Shown here piece by piece: positions 1 through 7,419 of a stretch of 39,310 nt of DNA. The stretch comes from a bacterium (GTDB lineage Bacteria > Cyanobacteriota > Vampirovibrionia > Gastranaerophilales > Gastranaerophilaceae), in assembly GCA_024408765.1 (NCBI GenBank), contig JAKSUR010000007.1, forward strand, positions 1 to 39,310, read 5' to 3'. The number at the start of each line of letters is the position of its first letter. Positions within the stretch are counted from its first letter, which is position 1. The notes beneath the pieces were generated by a model that did no database searches, was not told where the DNA came from, and was given only the letters and a program-made list of their open reading frames with translations. The position numbers and the translations under genes were made by a program.

Positions 1-169
1 GAAGGTAAAAATAGGCTCTAATGCTGTTCTTGTTGCACCTGTAACGATAGAAGAAGGTGCAAATATTGGTGCATTAAGTGTTATAACCAAAAATATATCT
101 GCTTGGGCATTGGCAATAACTCGTTCACCGCTTAAAGTCATTGAAAATTGGGTTAAATCTAAACTATAG
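1..169 (+). CDS. glmU: GlmU C-terminal end (partial)
   Basis: Only the last 55 codons are in the window, reading from base 2 and stopping with TAG at 167-169. The peptide has left-handed beta-helix hexapeptide character: IGSNAVLVAPVTIEEGANIG is followed by ALSVITKNI and a short helical tail. This pattern (a V/I at every sixth position, then a GAxSVITK turn) matches the acetyltransferase C-terminus of bifunctional N-acetylglucosamine-1-phosphate uridyltransferase GlmU, which makes UDP-GlcNAc for peptidoglycan and surface glycans. Another hexapeptide acyltransferase cannot be excluded because the catalytic part lies upstream. Its last 11 bases overlap the end of the convergent murI gene, another cell-wall precursor gene, which fits the GlmU call. 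Confidence 0.72.
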   Translation, partial: KVKIGSNAVLVAPVTIEEGANIGALSVITKNISAWALAITRSPLKVIENWVKSKL

Positions 170-944
170 AAGGCAATTTGTTTACTTTATAAAACAAGCT
201 TGCATTATTAACAAAGTTTTCAGGGTTTGCACTTACAAAAAATTTCTCCGTACCCATTTCTTTTGAGATACGTTGCATGTTTGATTTCTTTAAATCATCA
301 AAAATGAATTTAACGAAAATTTCTGACGGATCGATAAACATTTTTTCATCTGCAAATTTTGTTAATACAGGTTTTAAAAACGGATAATGGGTACACCCTA
401 AAATGATTCTTTCAGGGTTATAACACATCATGTTGTCCAGTTGAGTTTTGATATTTGAAAGACATTCTTCCGAATAAATTTGTCCACCTTCAACAAAATT
501 TGTCCATTTTGGACACGATTGTTCTACTACTGAAATATTCGGATTGTATTTTTGAATTTCACTTTTGTACGCACCTGAATTTATTGTTGCAACAGTTGCA
601 AAAACTCCGATTTTTTTGAAATTCATATTCGAAATAACTTTTGCACAAGATTGGATAATAGGATAAATTTTAAAATCGTATTCGCTTTTAACAATGTCAT
701 AAACATTTGCAGAAGAGGTATTACAAGCAATAACAACCGCTTTCACATTTTGTTCTTTAAAAAAATCAAGAATCATCCGTGCAAATTGCAAAAGCTCTGT
801 TTTAGATTTATTTCCATACGGCATATTTTTTAAATCACCAAAATACAAGGTGTTTTCATAAGGTAATATTTTTTTAAACAATGAATAAACGGATAATCCG
901 CCTACACCTGAATCAAAAAAACCTATAGGACAATTCGTATCCAT
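159..944 (-). CDS. murI: Glutamate racemase MurI
   Basis: This protein of 261 residues converts L-glutamate to D-glutamate for the peptidoglycan stem peptide, in the cytoplasm. The family signatures are clear: the N-terminal IGFFDSGVGGLSV with the catalytic-site Asp-Ser, the first catalytic cysteine in VIACNTSS, and the second in ILGCTHYPFLKP. Length is normal for the family (about 260-280). The ATG at 944 lies one base after the stop of the upstream amidase gene, so the two are probably co-transcribed and translationally coupled. An AAAGG stretch just inside the end of the amidase gene could serve as its ribosome site. The 3' end runs 11 bases into the convergent glmU gene, leaving no room for a dedicated terminator. 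Confidence 0.95.
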   Translation of the reverse strand: MDTNCPIGFFDSGVGGLSVYSLFKKILPYENTLYFGDLKNMPYGNKSKTELLQFARMILDFFKEQNVKAVVIACNTSSANVYDIVKSEYDFKIYPIIQSCAKVISNMNFKKIGVFATVATINSGAYKSEIQKYNPNISVVEQSCPKWTNFVEGGQIYSEECLSNIKTQLDNMMCYNPERIILGCTHYPFLKPVLTKFADEKMFIDPSEIFVKFIFDDLKKSNMQRISKEMGTEKFFVSANPENFVNNASLFYKVNKLPSIV

Positions 945-945
945 A

Positions 946-2868
946 TTATTTATTACCTTTCAAATATTCTATTATACCTTCCGCAATTGCTTTTGCGGTT
1001 TTTTGTTTTCTTTCGTTAGTAATTATTTGACTTCTTTCTTCGGGATTTGACAAAAATCCTATTTCACAAAGAATTGCAGGTGATGTCGTATGATTAATTA
1101 CATAAAACTTGGATTTAAACAACCCCCTGTTATTTGAATTTGGAAATTCTTTTACAAAATGTTTATGAACTGTTTCGGCAAGCGATTTACTGTAATCGTG
1201 ATACCAATGAGTTTCTATCCCGTTTGGAGTTTCTGACACAGCAGAATTAACATGAATACTTACAAATATTTCAGGATTTTCATCCTCCGAAATAGCCACT
1301 CTGTCTTCTAGTGATAGAAAAGAATCGTCTTTCCTTGTAAGAATAGCTTTGTATCCTTTCGAACGAAGAATTGATGCTACCATTTGTGATATATCTAATG
1401 TAATATCTTTTTCATTGATACCTTCTCTTATTGCACCGTAATCAGAACCACCGTGTCCCGGGTCTATAACTACTTTATTTTTATTTTTGGAATTGCTTTT
1501 CTTTGATGGTTTTTCTATAAATAAATCGTCATCAGAATCACGTTTCAAAGTTATTTTAATTGCTTTTCCGTCAACGCCTTCTTCAATTTTTAAAATATCT
1601 TTTTTGCCGATTTTACCGCTAAGCCTGATTCCTGTTTGAGGTAGAAGCGACATTGTAAAGTTTTTGAAAACTGTATTTGCAAATGTTTTTACCAAATCTT
1701 GCTCGTTATAACTTTTTACATTAAACAAAAATATACTAAAGGCATTGTCATTTCTTACAATTGAGTGTACTACCGAAGACGAAAAAGAAAGAATTAATTC
1801 ATTTGTTTTGGTATCAATCTTTTTCACATAAGCTTTATTTAGATTAGCTTCTTGTTTTTCAAGTTCAGTATGATTCAATTTATCTGAATTTACTAAAAAT
1901 AATGATTGAGAATCTTTTGAATATATAGGAATATATTTTTCGGCATTATCTGATGTTATCACAATTCTTGCCGTATTATAATCAAACTGACCTATTTTTG
2001 CAGTATCCTTGCAAGATAAATCAGCGCAAAACGAGATTTCCTTATTTCTATAAGGTTTATCTAAATAGGTATTTGGCAAATCAATAACTGCACGTTTTGG
2101 AGATGTAAGATAAAACAATCTTGATGTTGTTAATTGTCCTATGCCGCTAACCAATAAACCGTTATTTTTAACAATATATTGATTTATAAAATATTTTGTA
2201 CGCATTTTTAGTTTTGATGAAAGATCAATTGTAATAATTGAATCGTAAGTTTTTCCGTCTGTATTTGAAAGAGTTGTATTTTGAAAAGCTTTTTCAATTT
2301 CATGTACAGCACTTGCAGAAGCATTGGCAGGTTGCTCGGCAGGGATAGCAACTTTTTGAACAACTTGTGAACTTGCTTTCACTCCTGAATATTCGGTTTT
2401 ATTATCTGTTTCATCATAAATAAGATTAAAATAATCGTTAGACAGTTTTGGGACTTCCGGTTTGATTATGACACATCCGCCCGATGATAACAGTTTTATT
2501 TTTGAAGTATCATAAGCTTCTTCAAAGGTCAGAACTACTCTTACAATATTTGGATTAGTATCAAATTGAGCGAGTTTTATTTCTTTAATAATGCTGTTTT
2601 CAAAAAGTATTTGTTGTTTTTCGCCAATCAGCACGGCGTTGTTAATATCAAAATAAATGCGATTCGGATTTGAAAGCCTTACTGATTTTATCATCTGAGG
2701 TTCTTGTACTTCACTGTTCGGGTTTTGTGTATTAACAGAAATTATTGAGCCTGAAGTATCATAATTCAGCCCCATAACCTTGATAGGCAAACCGTTAGCC
2801 ATTGACTGATTCGCAAAAACACTTATGAAACTTAAGAATAGTAATATATAAAAAAGAAATCTCTTCAT
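946..2868 (-). CDS. AMIN-domain N-acetylmuramoyl-L-alanine amidase (secreted)
   Basis: A 640-residue exported cell-wall hydrolase of the AmiC type, which would cleave the bond between MurNAc and L-alanine in the periplasm, typically at division. Residues 1-24 form a signal peptide (MKRFLFYILLFLSFISVFA). Two AMIN-like beta regions follow at about 30-115 and 225-330; such domains in amidases bind peptidoglycan or septal partners and are typical in Cyanobacteria. The catalytic Amidase_3 domain occupies about 465-638, with visible zinc and catalytic residues: His in VVIDPGHGGSDYGA, Glu in INEKDITLD, His in VSIHVNS, and Glu in ILCEIGFLSNPEE. No strong ribosome site precedes the ATG. murI follows after one base. 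It is longer than E. coli AmiC (about 417) because of the second AMIN-like region and a linker. Confidence 0.92.
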   Translation of the reverse strand: MKRFLFYILLFLSFISVFANQSMANGLPIKVMGLNYDTSGSIISVNTQNPNSEVQEPQMIKSVRLSNPNRIYFDINNAVLIGEKQQILFENSIIKEIKLAQFDTNPNIVRVVLTFEEAYDTSKIKLLSSGGCVIIKPEVPKLSNDYFNLIYDETDNKTEYSGVKASSQVVQKVAIPAEQPANASASAVHEIEKAFQNTTLSNTDGKTYDSIITIDLSSKLKMRTKYFINQYIVKNNGLLVSGIGQLTTSRLFYLTSPKRAVIDLPNTYLDKPYRNKEISFCADLSCKDTAKIGQFDYNTARIVITSDNAEKYIPIYSKDSQSLFLVNSDKLNHTELEKQEANLNKAYVKKIDTKTNELILSFSSSVVHSIVRNDNAFSIFLFNVKSYNEQDLVKTFANTVFKNFTMSLLPQTGIRLSGKIGKKDILKIEEGVDGKAIKITLKRDSDDDLFIEKPSKKSNSKNKNKVVIDPGHGGSDYGAIREGINEKDITLDISQMVASILRSKGYKAILTRKDDSFLSLEDRVAISEDENPEIFVSIHVNSAVSETPNGIETHWYHDYSKSLAETVHKHFVKEFPNSNNRGLFKSKFYVINHTTSPAILCEIGFLSNPEERSQIITNERKQKTAKAIAEGIIEYLKGNK

Positions 2869-2938
2869 TATTAGTCCGTTGAAATTTATTCGGATATGTT
2901 AACCCAAATCTGATTTATATTTTAGCAAAAAATTCAGC

Positions 2939-2966
2939 AAAAAAAAAGCACCTTTTCAGAGTGCTT
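2939..2966 (-). terminator. Rho-independent terminator, leftward
   Basis: On the minus strand a 6-bp stem AAGCAC/GTGCTT with a 9-base loop is followed by a run of nine T. It lies 35 bases after the stop of the small ORF at 3001-3126 and upstream of the amidase start, so it would end a leftward transcript of that small ORF. Confidence 0.75.
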
Positions 2967-3000
2967 ATGTACGTATTTTTGAGAGTTATACCTATATTAT

Positions 3001-3126
3001 TTAAAAATTCATACCACTTTCATAGGTGTAGAATTTATAAATCAAACTATCGCAAAATTCTTTTAAAAACTTGCAGATAATATCTTGACTGTCATTAAAG
3101 TTGTAGCATCCTGTTAACATATACAT
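3001..3126 (-). CDS. Small ORF, 41 residues, unknown
   Basis: An ATG at 3126 (alternative ATG at 3120) opens a 41-codon frame ending in TAA at 3001-3003. It begins MYMLTGCYNFNDSQDIICKF and has three cysteines and many aromatic residues. A GGAG ribosome site at 3135-3138 sits 8 bases upstream of the ATG, which is an ideal distance, and a strong leftward terminator lies 35 bases downstream. A possible weak promoter (TTGTAA, 18 bases, TAAAGT on the minus strand) lies further upstream, at about 3180-3210. I do not recognise the peptide. There is no obvious signal peptide or membrane helix, although the middle is fairly hydrophobic. The combination of ribosome site, frame and terminator in an otherwise empty 440-base gap supports a real small gene rather than a chance frame. 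Confidence 0.5.
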   Translation of the reverse strand: MYMLTGCYNFNDSQDIICKFLKEFCDSLIYKFYTYESGMNF

Positions 3127-3280
3127 AACAAATACTCCATAAACTGTCTTACAATATTTTTAACGGCATGTTTCTGAAAAACTTTAGGCTTTTTAGTTCA
3201 ATTGTTACAAAATTTAATAATCCAAGTGTTCTATGTACAAGACATATCAAATTCATGAGTAAAGCTTTTTGATTCAAGTG

Positions 3281-3309
3281 TTGTATATAAAAATTATTTA
3301 AAATACAAT
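3281..3309 (+). promoter_or_regulatory. Sigma70-type promoter of the TonB-C/TPR gene
   Basis: TTGTAT at 3281-3286, a 17-base spacer, and TACAAT at 3304-3309. The expected start point falls at about 3316-3317, on or next to the ATG, and no ribosome site is present, so the mRNA is probably leaderless. Confidence 0.6.
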
Positions 3310-3316
3310 ATTGTAT

Positions 3317-4150
3317 ATGAAATTTAAGAATTTGATTATCACATCAACAATTTTTGGAATTTTTTTATTTTCTAATTCATTGCATGCGAAAGAAAATTAC
3401 GAAAATAAATCGCCGGCTAATATTATGGTGCAGGAATGTTTTTCAGAATATATGTCAAATGTACAAAATAAACTCCATGTGACTTGGCAACCGCCTGACT
3501 TTTTAGCAGAAGCTCATGTAAAGGTATATTTTAAGCTAAACAGGCAGGGACGAATTGTATCATCAGGTATAATCGAGAGTTCAGGAAATGATATATATGA
3601 CGAATCTGCTATTGATGCACTCAAAAGGGCAGAACCGTTCGGAGAATTTCCGGAACAAACGCTTAGAGAACATATAGCAATAAAATATTCATTTGATACT
3701 GTATTAATTGAAGAGGAGAGAATGAAGGGATATTATGAACTTGCCAAACAATATTTCAAAATAAATCCTCAGAAAGCACTCGCATATATTGATATGGCAA
3801 TAAATGAGGTTGGAGGAGAAGAAGCAAGCGGTTTTCTTTATAAAATGCGAGCAGATATAAAAACTGCATTGGGCGATGATGCAGGTGCAAGGGCTGATTT
3901 TGACATTTATGAATCTTTTGCCAACAAAGCAAAAATCAAAAGAATTCATTTGTTAAAATATTTAACTGAAACACAAAACTCTGCATATATATATCACTAC
4001 TTGGCATTTGCTTATGAAGAAATTGGTGATTATAAAAACGCATTAGATGCAATAAACAAAGCGTTATTAAAAGCAGATTTCAACTCGGAAGAAAACATTA
4101 GACACTATAAAAATCATTTAGAAACATTAGTAAATAAAACGACCGATTAG
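3317..4150 (+). CDS. Secreted TonB C-terminal-like / TPR protein
   Basis: A 277-residue protein starting at the ATG at 3317; an upstream in-frame TTG at 3311 overlaps the region between promoter and start and is unlikely. Residues 1-25 look like a signal peptide ending near LHAKE. Residues about 40-130 resemble the TonB C-terminal domain fold (VKVYFKLNRQGRIVSSGIIE, then SAIDALKRAEPFGEFPE), and residues about 135-270 look like TPR helices (YYELAKQYFKINPQKALAYI; YHYLAFAYEEIGDYKNALDA). There is no separate membrane anchor and no proline-rich spacer as in true TonB, so it is probably a soluble periplasmic protein that borrows the TonB-C fold as an interaction module rather than an energy transducer. 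The final codons lie inside the terminator stem. Confidence 0.75.
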   Translation: MKFKNLIITSTIFGIFLFSNSLHAKENYENKSPANIMVQECFSEYMSNVQNKLHVTWQPPDFLAEAHVKVYFKLNRQGRIVSSGIIESSGNDIYDESAIDALKRAEPFGEFPEQTLREHIAIKYSFDTVLIEEERMKGYYELAKQYFKINPQKALAYIDMAINEVGGEEASGFLYKMRADIKTALGDDAGARADFDIYESFANKAKIKRIHLLKYLTETQNSAYIYHYLAFAYEEIGDYKNALDAINKALLKADFNSEENIRHYKNHLETLVNKTTD

Positions 4151-4170
4151 TTTGAAATCAGTCGTTTTTA
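4136..4170 (+). terminator. Terminator after the TonB-C/TPR gene
   Basis: A 13-base stem (AAAACGACCGATT with AATCAGTCGTTTT, one mismatch) is followed by T-rich sequence. It overlaps the stop codon at 4148-4150. The opposite strand also ends in GTCGTTTTATT, so it can serve the leftward GGDEF gene as well. Confidence 0.8.
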
Positions 4171-4192
4171 ATAATATTAAAGTTTATATTTG

Positions 4193-5065
4193 TTACATTT
4201 CCAAGTTCATTTGAGAGAATTGAATAATTTTATTTTTCCCTCTGTGTTTAGCATTATAAAGAGCGTGTTCCGCATATCTTATAACGGTATTTGCATCTTC
4301 ATCAACATCCTTCATGCAAGGATATGTCGAAATTCCTCCTGATATAGTAATTTTGTGTGCTTCTTCTTCTCCGGCAGGAATAAATTCCATTTTTTCCACT
4401 TCTCGTCTAAATCTTTCTCCGAACAGAAATGCGTTTTCTTCTGATGTATTAGGAAGCACAAGTAAAAATTCTTCATCACCATATCTTGTGAGAATATCTT
4501 CTTTTCTAACCATTGCATCAAGCTTGTTTGCTATGTTTCTTAAGAGGATATCTCCCCATTCATATCCATACATATCATTTACGACTTTAAAGAAATCAAT
4601 ATCGAACAATATGCAAGAAAGCTTCGTTCCATATCTTTTAGAGCGGGATATTTCTTCTTCCAGGCGTTCTTGAAGGTATTTTCTGTTGTGAAGTCCGGTT
4701 AAATCATCTGTTGTACTTACTTTTTCAAGTTTATCTTTTAAAGCTTTGATTCTTAATAAAGCATTAACCCTAACAATCAATTCATCTTTACTATTATAGT
4801 CAGAAATAAAATCAAAACCTTCTGCTCTAACAGTAAAGTCTCTTCTTACAGCTCCGATAAACAAAATCGGGCATGGAAATTTGTTTGTCATAAGCGTATC
4901 TTTTGCAAGGTCGATATTTGTAACAATCATTAAAGAAGGATTTATAAGTGCATATTCCTTCATTTGGTTAATATCTACTGTTCTTATTTCAGCTTCATCC
5001 ACATCCATAAGAATATTTTCAAGTTCTTGCATTGGTTTTTCAGAATAAATAACAATATTGTTCAT
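4193..5065 (-). CDS. Pseudo-receiver GGDEF protein with altered GDEEF site
   Basis: A 290-residue protein starting at the ATG at 5065, chosen because AGAGG lies 7 bases upstream; a longer frame reaches 5083 without support. Residues 1-110 resemble a response-regulator receiver fold, but the usual phospho-Asp context is not evident. Residues 115-280 form a GGDEF domain: DDLTGLHNRKYL, FDIDFFKVVND with metal ligand D155, and the signature RYGDEEF at 194-200. The canonical second glycine of GGEEF is aspartate here, while the allosteric I-site RxxD (RKED, 187-190) is kept. Diguanylate cyclases make c-di-GMP from two GTP; whether this variant is active is uncertain. PilZ-type proteins at about 5.2 and 35 kb could be on the receiving side. 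Confidence 0.88.
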   Translation of the reverse strand: MNNIVIYSEKPMQELENILMDVDEAEIRTVDINQMKEYALINPSLMIVTNIDLAKDTLMTNKFPCPILFIGAVRRDFTVRAEGFDFISDYNSKDELIVRVNALLRIKALKDKLEKVSTTDDLTGLHNRKYLQERLEEEISRSKRYGTKLSCILFDIDFFKVVNDMYGYEWGDILLRNIANKLDAMVRKEDILTRYGDEEFLLVLPNTSEENAFLFGERFRREVEKMEFIPAGEEEAHKITISGGISTYPCMKDVDEDANTVIRYAEHALYNAKHRGKNKIIQFSQMNLEM

Positions 5066-5097
5066 ACTTTTTCCTCTTCTCAAATTTGTATGTAATG

Positions 5098-5126
5098 ATT
5101 ATAACAAATTTGGCGATAAAACTCAA
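5098..5126 (-). promoter_or_regulatory. Promoter of the GGDEF gene
   Basis: On the minus strand TTGAGT (5126-5121), a 17-base spacer and TATAAT (5103-5098). The expected start near 5091 gives a leader of about 26 bases that contains the AGAGG ribosome site. Confidence 0.7.
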
Positions 5127-5162
5127 TGTACAAATGCTAAATTTACAGGATGTACTTAATTA

Positions 5163-5191
5163 TTGTATTTTGCCATTAATTCTTTTATAAT
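5163..5191 (+). promoter_or_regulatory. Promoter with the ATG at the expected start point
   Basis: TTGTAT at 5163-5168, 17 bases, TATAAT at 5186-5191. The ATG at 5198 is six bases beyond the -10 box, and there is no ribosome site, which points to a leaderless mRNA for the operon that starts here. Confidence 0.7.
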
Positions 5192-5197
5192 ATTAAT

Positions 5198-5809
5198 ATG
5201 GATTTATTTGCTGAAGGTCAAAAAATAGCTATTTATTTTGAAAAAAATTCCAATGTGGTTGAAATGACATGTGTGATTGAAAATGTACACAATGACAGAT
5301 TGAGTTTAACATTGCCGCAATATTTTATGCGATATATAAATTTATTACAAGTGGGAAACATAGTTTCTGCAAAGGCATTTTCAAAATTAGGAACAATAGA
5401 TTTTAATTCCGTTATTATATCCTCACCTTTGGAAGAAGTTTTTGAAATAGAGCTGGATTATAATTCTTTAAGATTTACAGAAAAAGAGGATATTCCGGTT
5501 ATCGGTGCTATTGAAAATGTTGAAATAAAAACGGCTGACGAACAGGTATACCGAGCTAAAACTTATGAAATTTCAACGAATTTTCTGAGATTTTATTCTA
5601 ATGAACAATTCATAGTAGGAACATCATGTGGTGTGACTGTATTTTTACCAAAAAAATATGGTATACTTAAACTTAATGGAACAATATCAGAAGTTGATCC
5701 TATATATGAAAATGAATATACGGTAAAATTCTATTATATTTCTGATACAGATCGGCAATCTTTGTTATATTATATGTATATGTACAGCACAAATTCGGAA
5801 CAGGTATAA
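5198..5809 (+). CDS. Degenerate PilZ/YcgR-like protein
   Basis: A 203-residue soluble, beta-rich protein with two parts: an N-terminal barrel-like region (about 1-90) resembling the YcgR N-terminal fold, and a C-terminal region (about 95-195) resembling PilZ. The architecture recalls flagellar brake proteins that bind c-di-GMP, and the PilZ protein at 35021-35611 has the same size and layout. The ligand-binding residues are not conserved, however: I see no RxxxR at the domain junction, and the D/NxSxxG motif is replaced by EISTNFL. It may therefore be a protein-interaction relic of the fold rather than a nucleotide receptor. It is the first gene of a probable operon; the TPR gene begins two bases after its stop. 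Assignment is by overall pattern, so moderate. Confidence 0.55.
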   Translation: MDLFAEGQKIAIYFEKNSNVVEMTCVIENVHNDRLSLTLPQYFMRYINLLQVGNIVSAKAFSKLGTIDFNSVIISSPLEEVFEIELDYNSLRFTEKEDIPVIGAIENVEIKTADEQVYRAKTYEISTNFLRFYSNEQFIVGTSCGVTVFLPKKYGILKLNGTISEVDPIYENEYTVKFYYISDTDRQSLLYYMYMYSTNSEQV

Positions 5810-5811
5810 TT

Positions 5812-7404
5812 ATGAAAAAAACAGTTGATGAAGAAGAACAAATTATTGATAAATTACAAAGTAAAATGTATATGCAAATTGAAAGATGTAAAATAGATTT
5901 GCAGAAAGACCCTTCTAATCCTAATTTGCATGTAAGATTAGGGGATTTGTACATGAAATGGCATTTAGATATTTATAATTCCGGCAGATATGTAGACGAA
6001 GCCATCACTGAATATCAACTGGCAATGGAATCTTTGCTGGATTCCCATGAAATATATTACAAATTGGGTTCTGCATTTTATTACAAAGGTGATTTAGATA
6101 AGGCTTTAAAATATCTTACGACAGCGCTTGAGAAGAAACATGATTATTACAATGCTTACTACATGATTGCCGAAACATTTATAAAAAAAGCTCATTTCAC
6201 TGATGCGATTGATGCTGCTATAGCGGCAACTCAGTGTACGAAGTTCGGTTCATCCGGTGCACATCATCTTTTATATAAACTATATGATGCATCATCTTTC
6301 AGAGATAATAAGCTTAAATTCAGAGCAACAATTGAAAGAATGCTTGCATTTTTACTTTTACCTTTTGATAAAATCGCAATATCAAATGTTTTAAGAAGTA
6401 TTAGTTACCTTGCATTTTTGCCTGTATTTATTTCGGGTTTTTATGCAGTTCAATTTAAAGATTACGGAAAAGCCATACAAATATATAAAGATACAATAGA
6501 AAAAGCACCGGGATTTGCACCTCTTTATTGTGTATTAGGTGATATTTATTTATCAACCGGTTATTTTGAAGATGCTATAACGGAATATAAAATGGCTATA
6601 TGGCTGGATTCATTTAATATCGCTGCATATAAGCATTTGTGCCATGCGTATGAAGAACAAGGTGATTATAATCAAGCCATTGAAGTTTATAATAAACTTA
6701 TAGCAATGGCGCCTAACATTCCTGATTTATATTCAAATTTGGCGAATATTTATTATATAAAAGGTGAATTTGATTTAGCGATTTCTAATTATCAAACTGC
6801 AATAATCCTTAATCCTAACCGTACTTGGACAAGTGTAATAGCTCAAACTCTCGGTTTTGTTTACCAAGAAAATAAAACAGATCCGGATGCTGCAATTTCA
6901 GCTTATCAAACAGCCTATGTTCTTACTCCGGAGGATATTGATATATATGTAAATTTAGGTAGCGCTTTTTATGATAAAGAAGATTATCATAATGCACTTA
7001 GTACATACAGGCAAGCGCTGGAACTGCAACCGCACAATGCAAAAATTCATTGTAATTTAGGTTTCTTATATTGGGGTAAAGGTGAAACAGAAGAAGCAAT
7101 GAAGTCATATAAACTAGCAATAAAATATAACGAGAATTACGATATAGCATATAACAATTTGGGAGTTATTTACCTTGATGATTTAGGATTAATAAATAAA
7201 TCTATAGAATTGTTTACAAAAGCAATTGAATCAAATCCGAGTTATGCACTTGCATACTTTAATTTAGCAAGAGCAACTTCAATAACAGGCGACAAGGTTG
7301 AGGCAGCAAAAATGTATCAATCTGCACAGGAAATAAATAAAGTAACACAAGAAATTGATCCGAAAGATATAGCTGATAAAATTAGCGAATTATTTGAATC
7401 TTAA
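5812..7404 (+). CDS. Large tetratricopeptide-repeat protein
   Basis: A 530-residue, probably cytoplasmic protein made almost wholly of TPR helix pairs. Clear repeats include YYKLGSAFYYKGDLDKALKY, LYCVLGDIYLSTGYFEDAIT, LYSNLANIYYIKGEFDLAIS, IYVNLGSAFYDKEDYHNALS, IHCNLGFLYWGKGETEEAMK and IAYNNLGVIYLDDLG, about nine to eleven units in all. A more hydrophobic stretch near 175-215 (around SISYLAFLPVFISGFYAV) interrupts the array and could pack between two superhelices or touch the membrane. No signal peptide. TPR arrays act as scaffolds; no enzymatic motif is visible. It starts two bases after the PilZ-like gene and ends 15 bases before the kinase gene, so these three are probably one transcript and may act together. 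Confidence 0.85.
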   Translation: MKKTVDEEEQIIDKLQSKMYMQIERCKIDLQKDPSNPNLHVRLGDLYMKWHLDIYNSGRYVDEAITEYQLAMESLLDSHEIYYKLGSAFYYKGDLDKALKYLTTALEKKHDYYNAYYMIAETFIKKAHFTDAIDAAIAATQCTKFGSSGAHHLLYKLYDASSFRDNKLKFRATIERMLAFLLLPFDKIAISNVLRSISYLAFLPVFISGFYAVQFKDYGKAIQIYKDTIEKAPGFAPLYCVLGDIYLSTGYFEDAITEYKMAIWLDSFNIAAYKHLCHAYEEQGDYNQAIEVYNKLIAMAPNIPDLYSNLANIYYIKGEFDLAISNYQTAIILNPNRTWTSVIAQTLGFVYQENKTDPDAAISAYQTAYVLTPEDIDIYVNLGSAFYDKEDYHNALSTYRQALELQPHNAKIHCNLGFLYWGKGETEEAMKSYKLAIKYNENYDIAYNNLGVIYLDDLGLINKSIELFTKAIESNPSYALAYFNLARATSITGDKVEAAKMYQSAQEINKVTQEIDPKDIADKISELFES

Positions 7405-7419
7405 TATTGGAATAACATA

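Noticed and set aside
5066-5083. Longer N-terminus for the GGDEF protein (from 5083)
   Set aside because: The ATG at 5065 has AGAGG at the right distance, and the longer form would begin within the ribosome site region.
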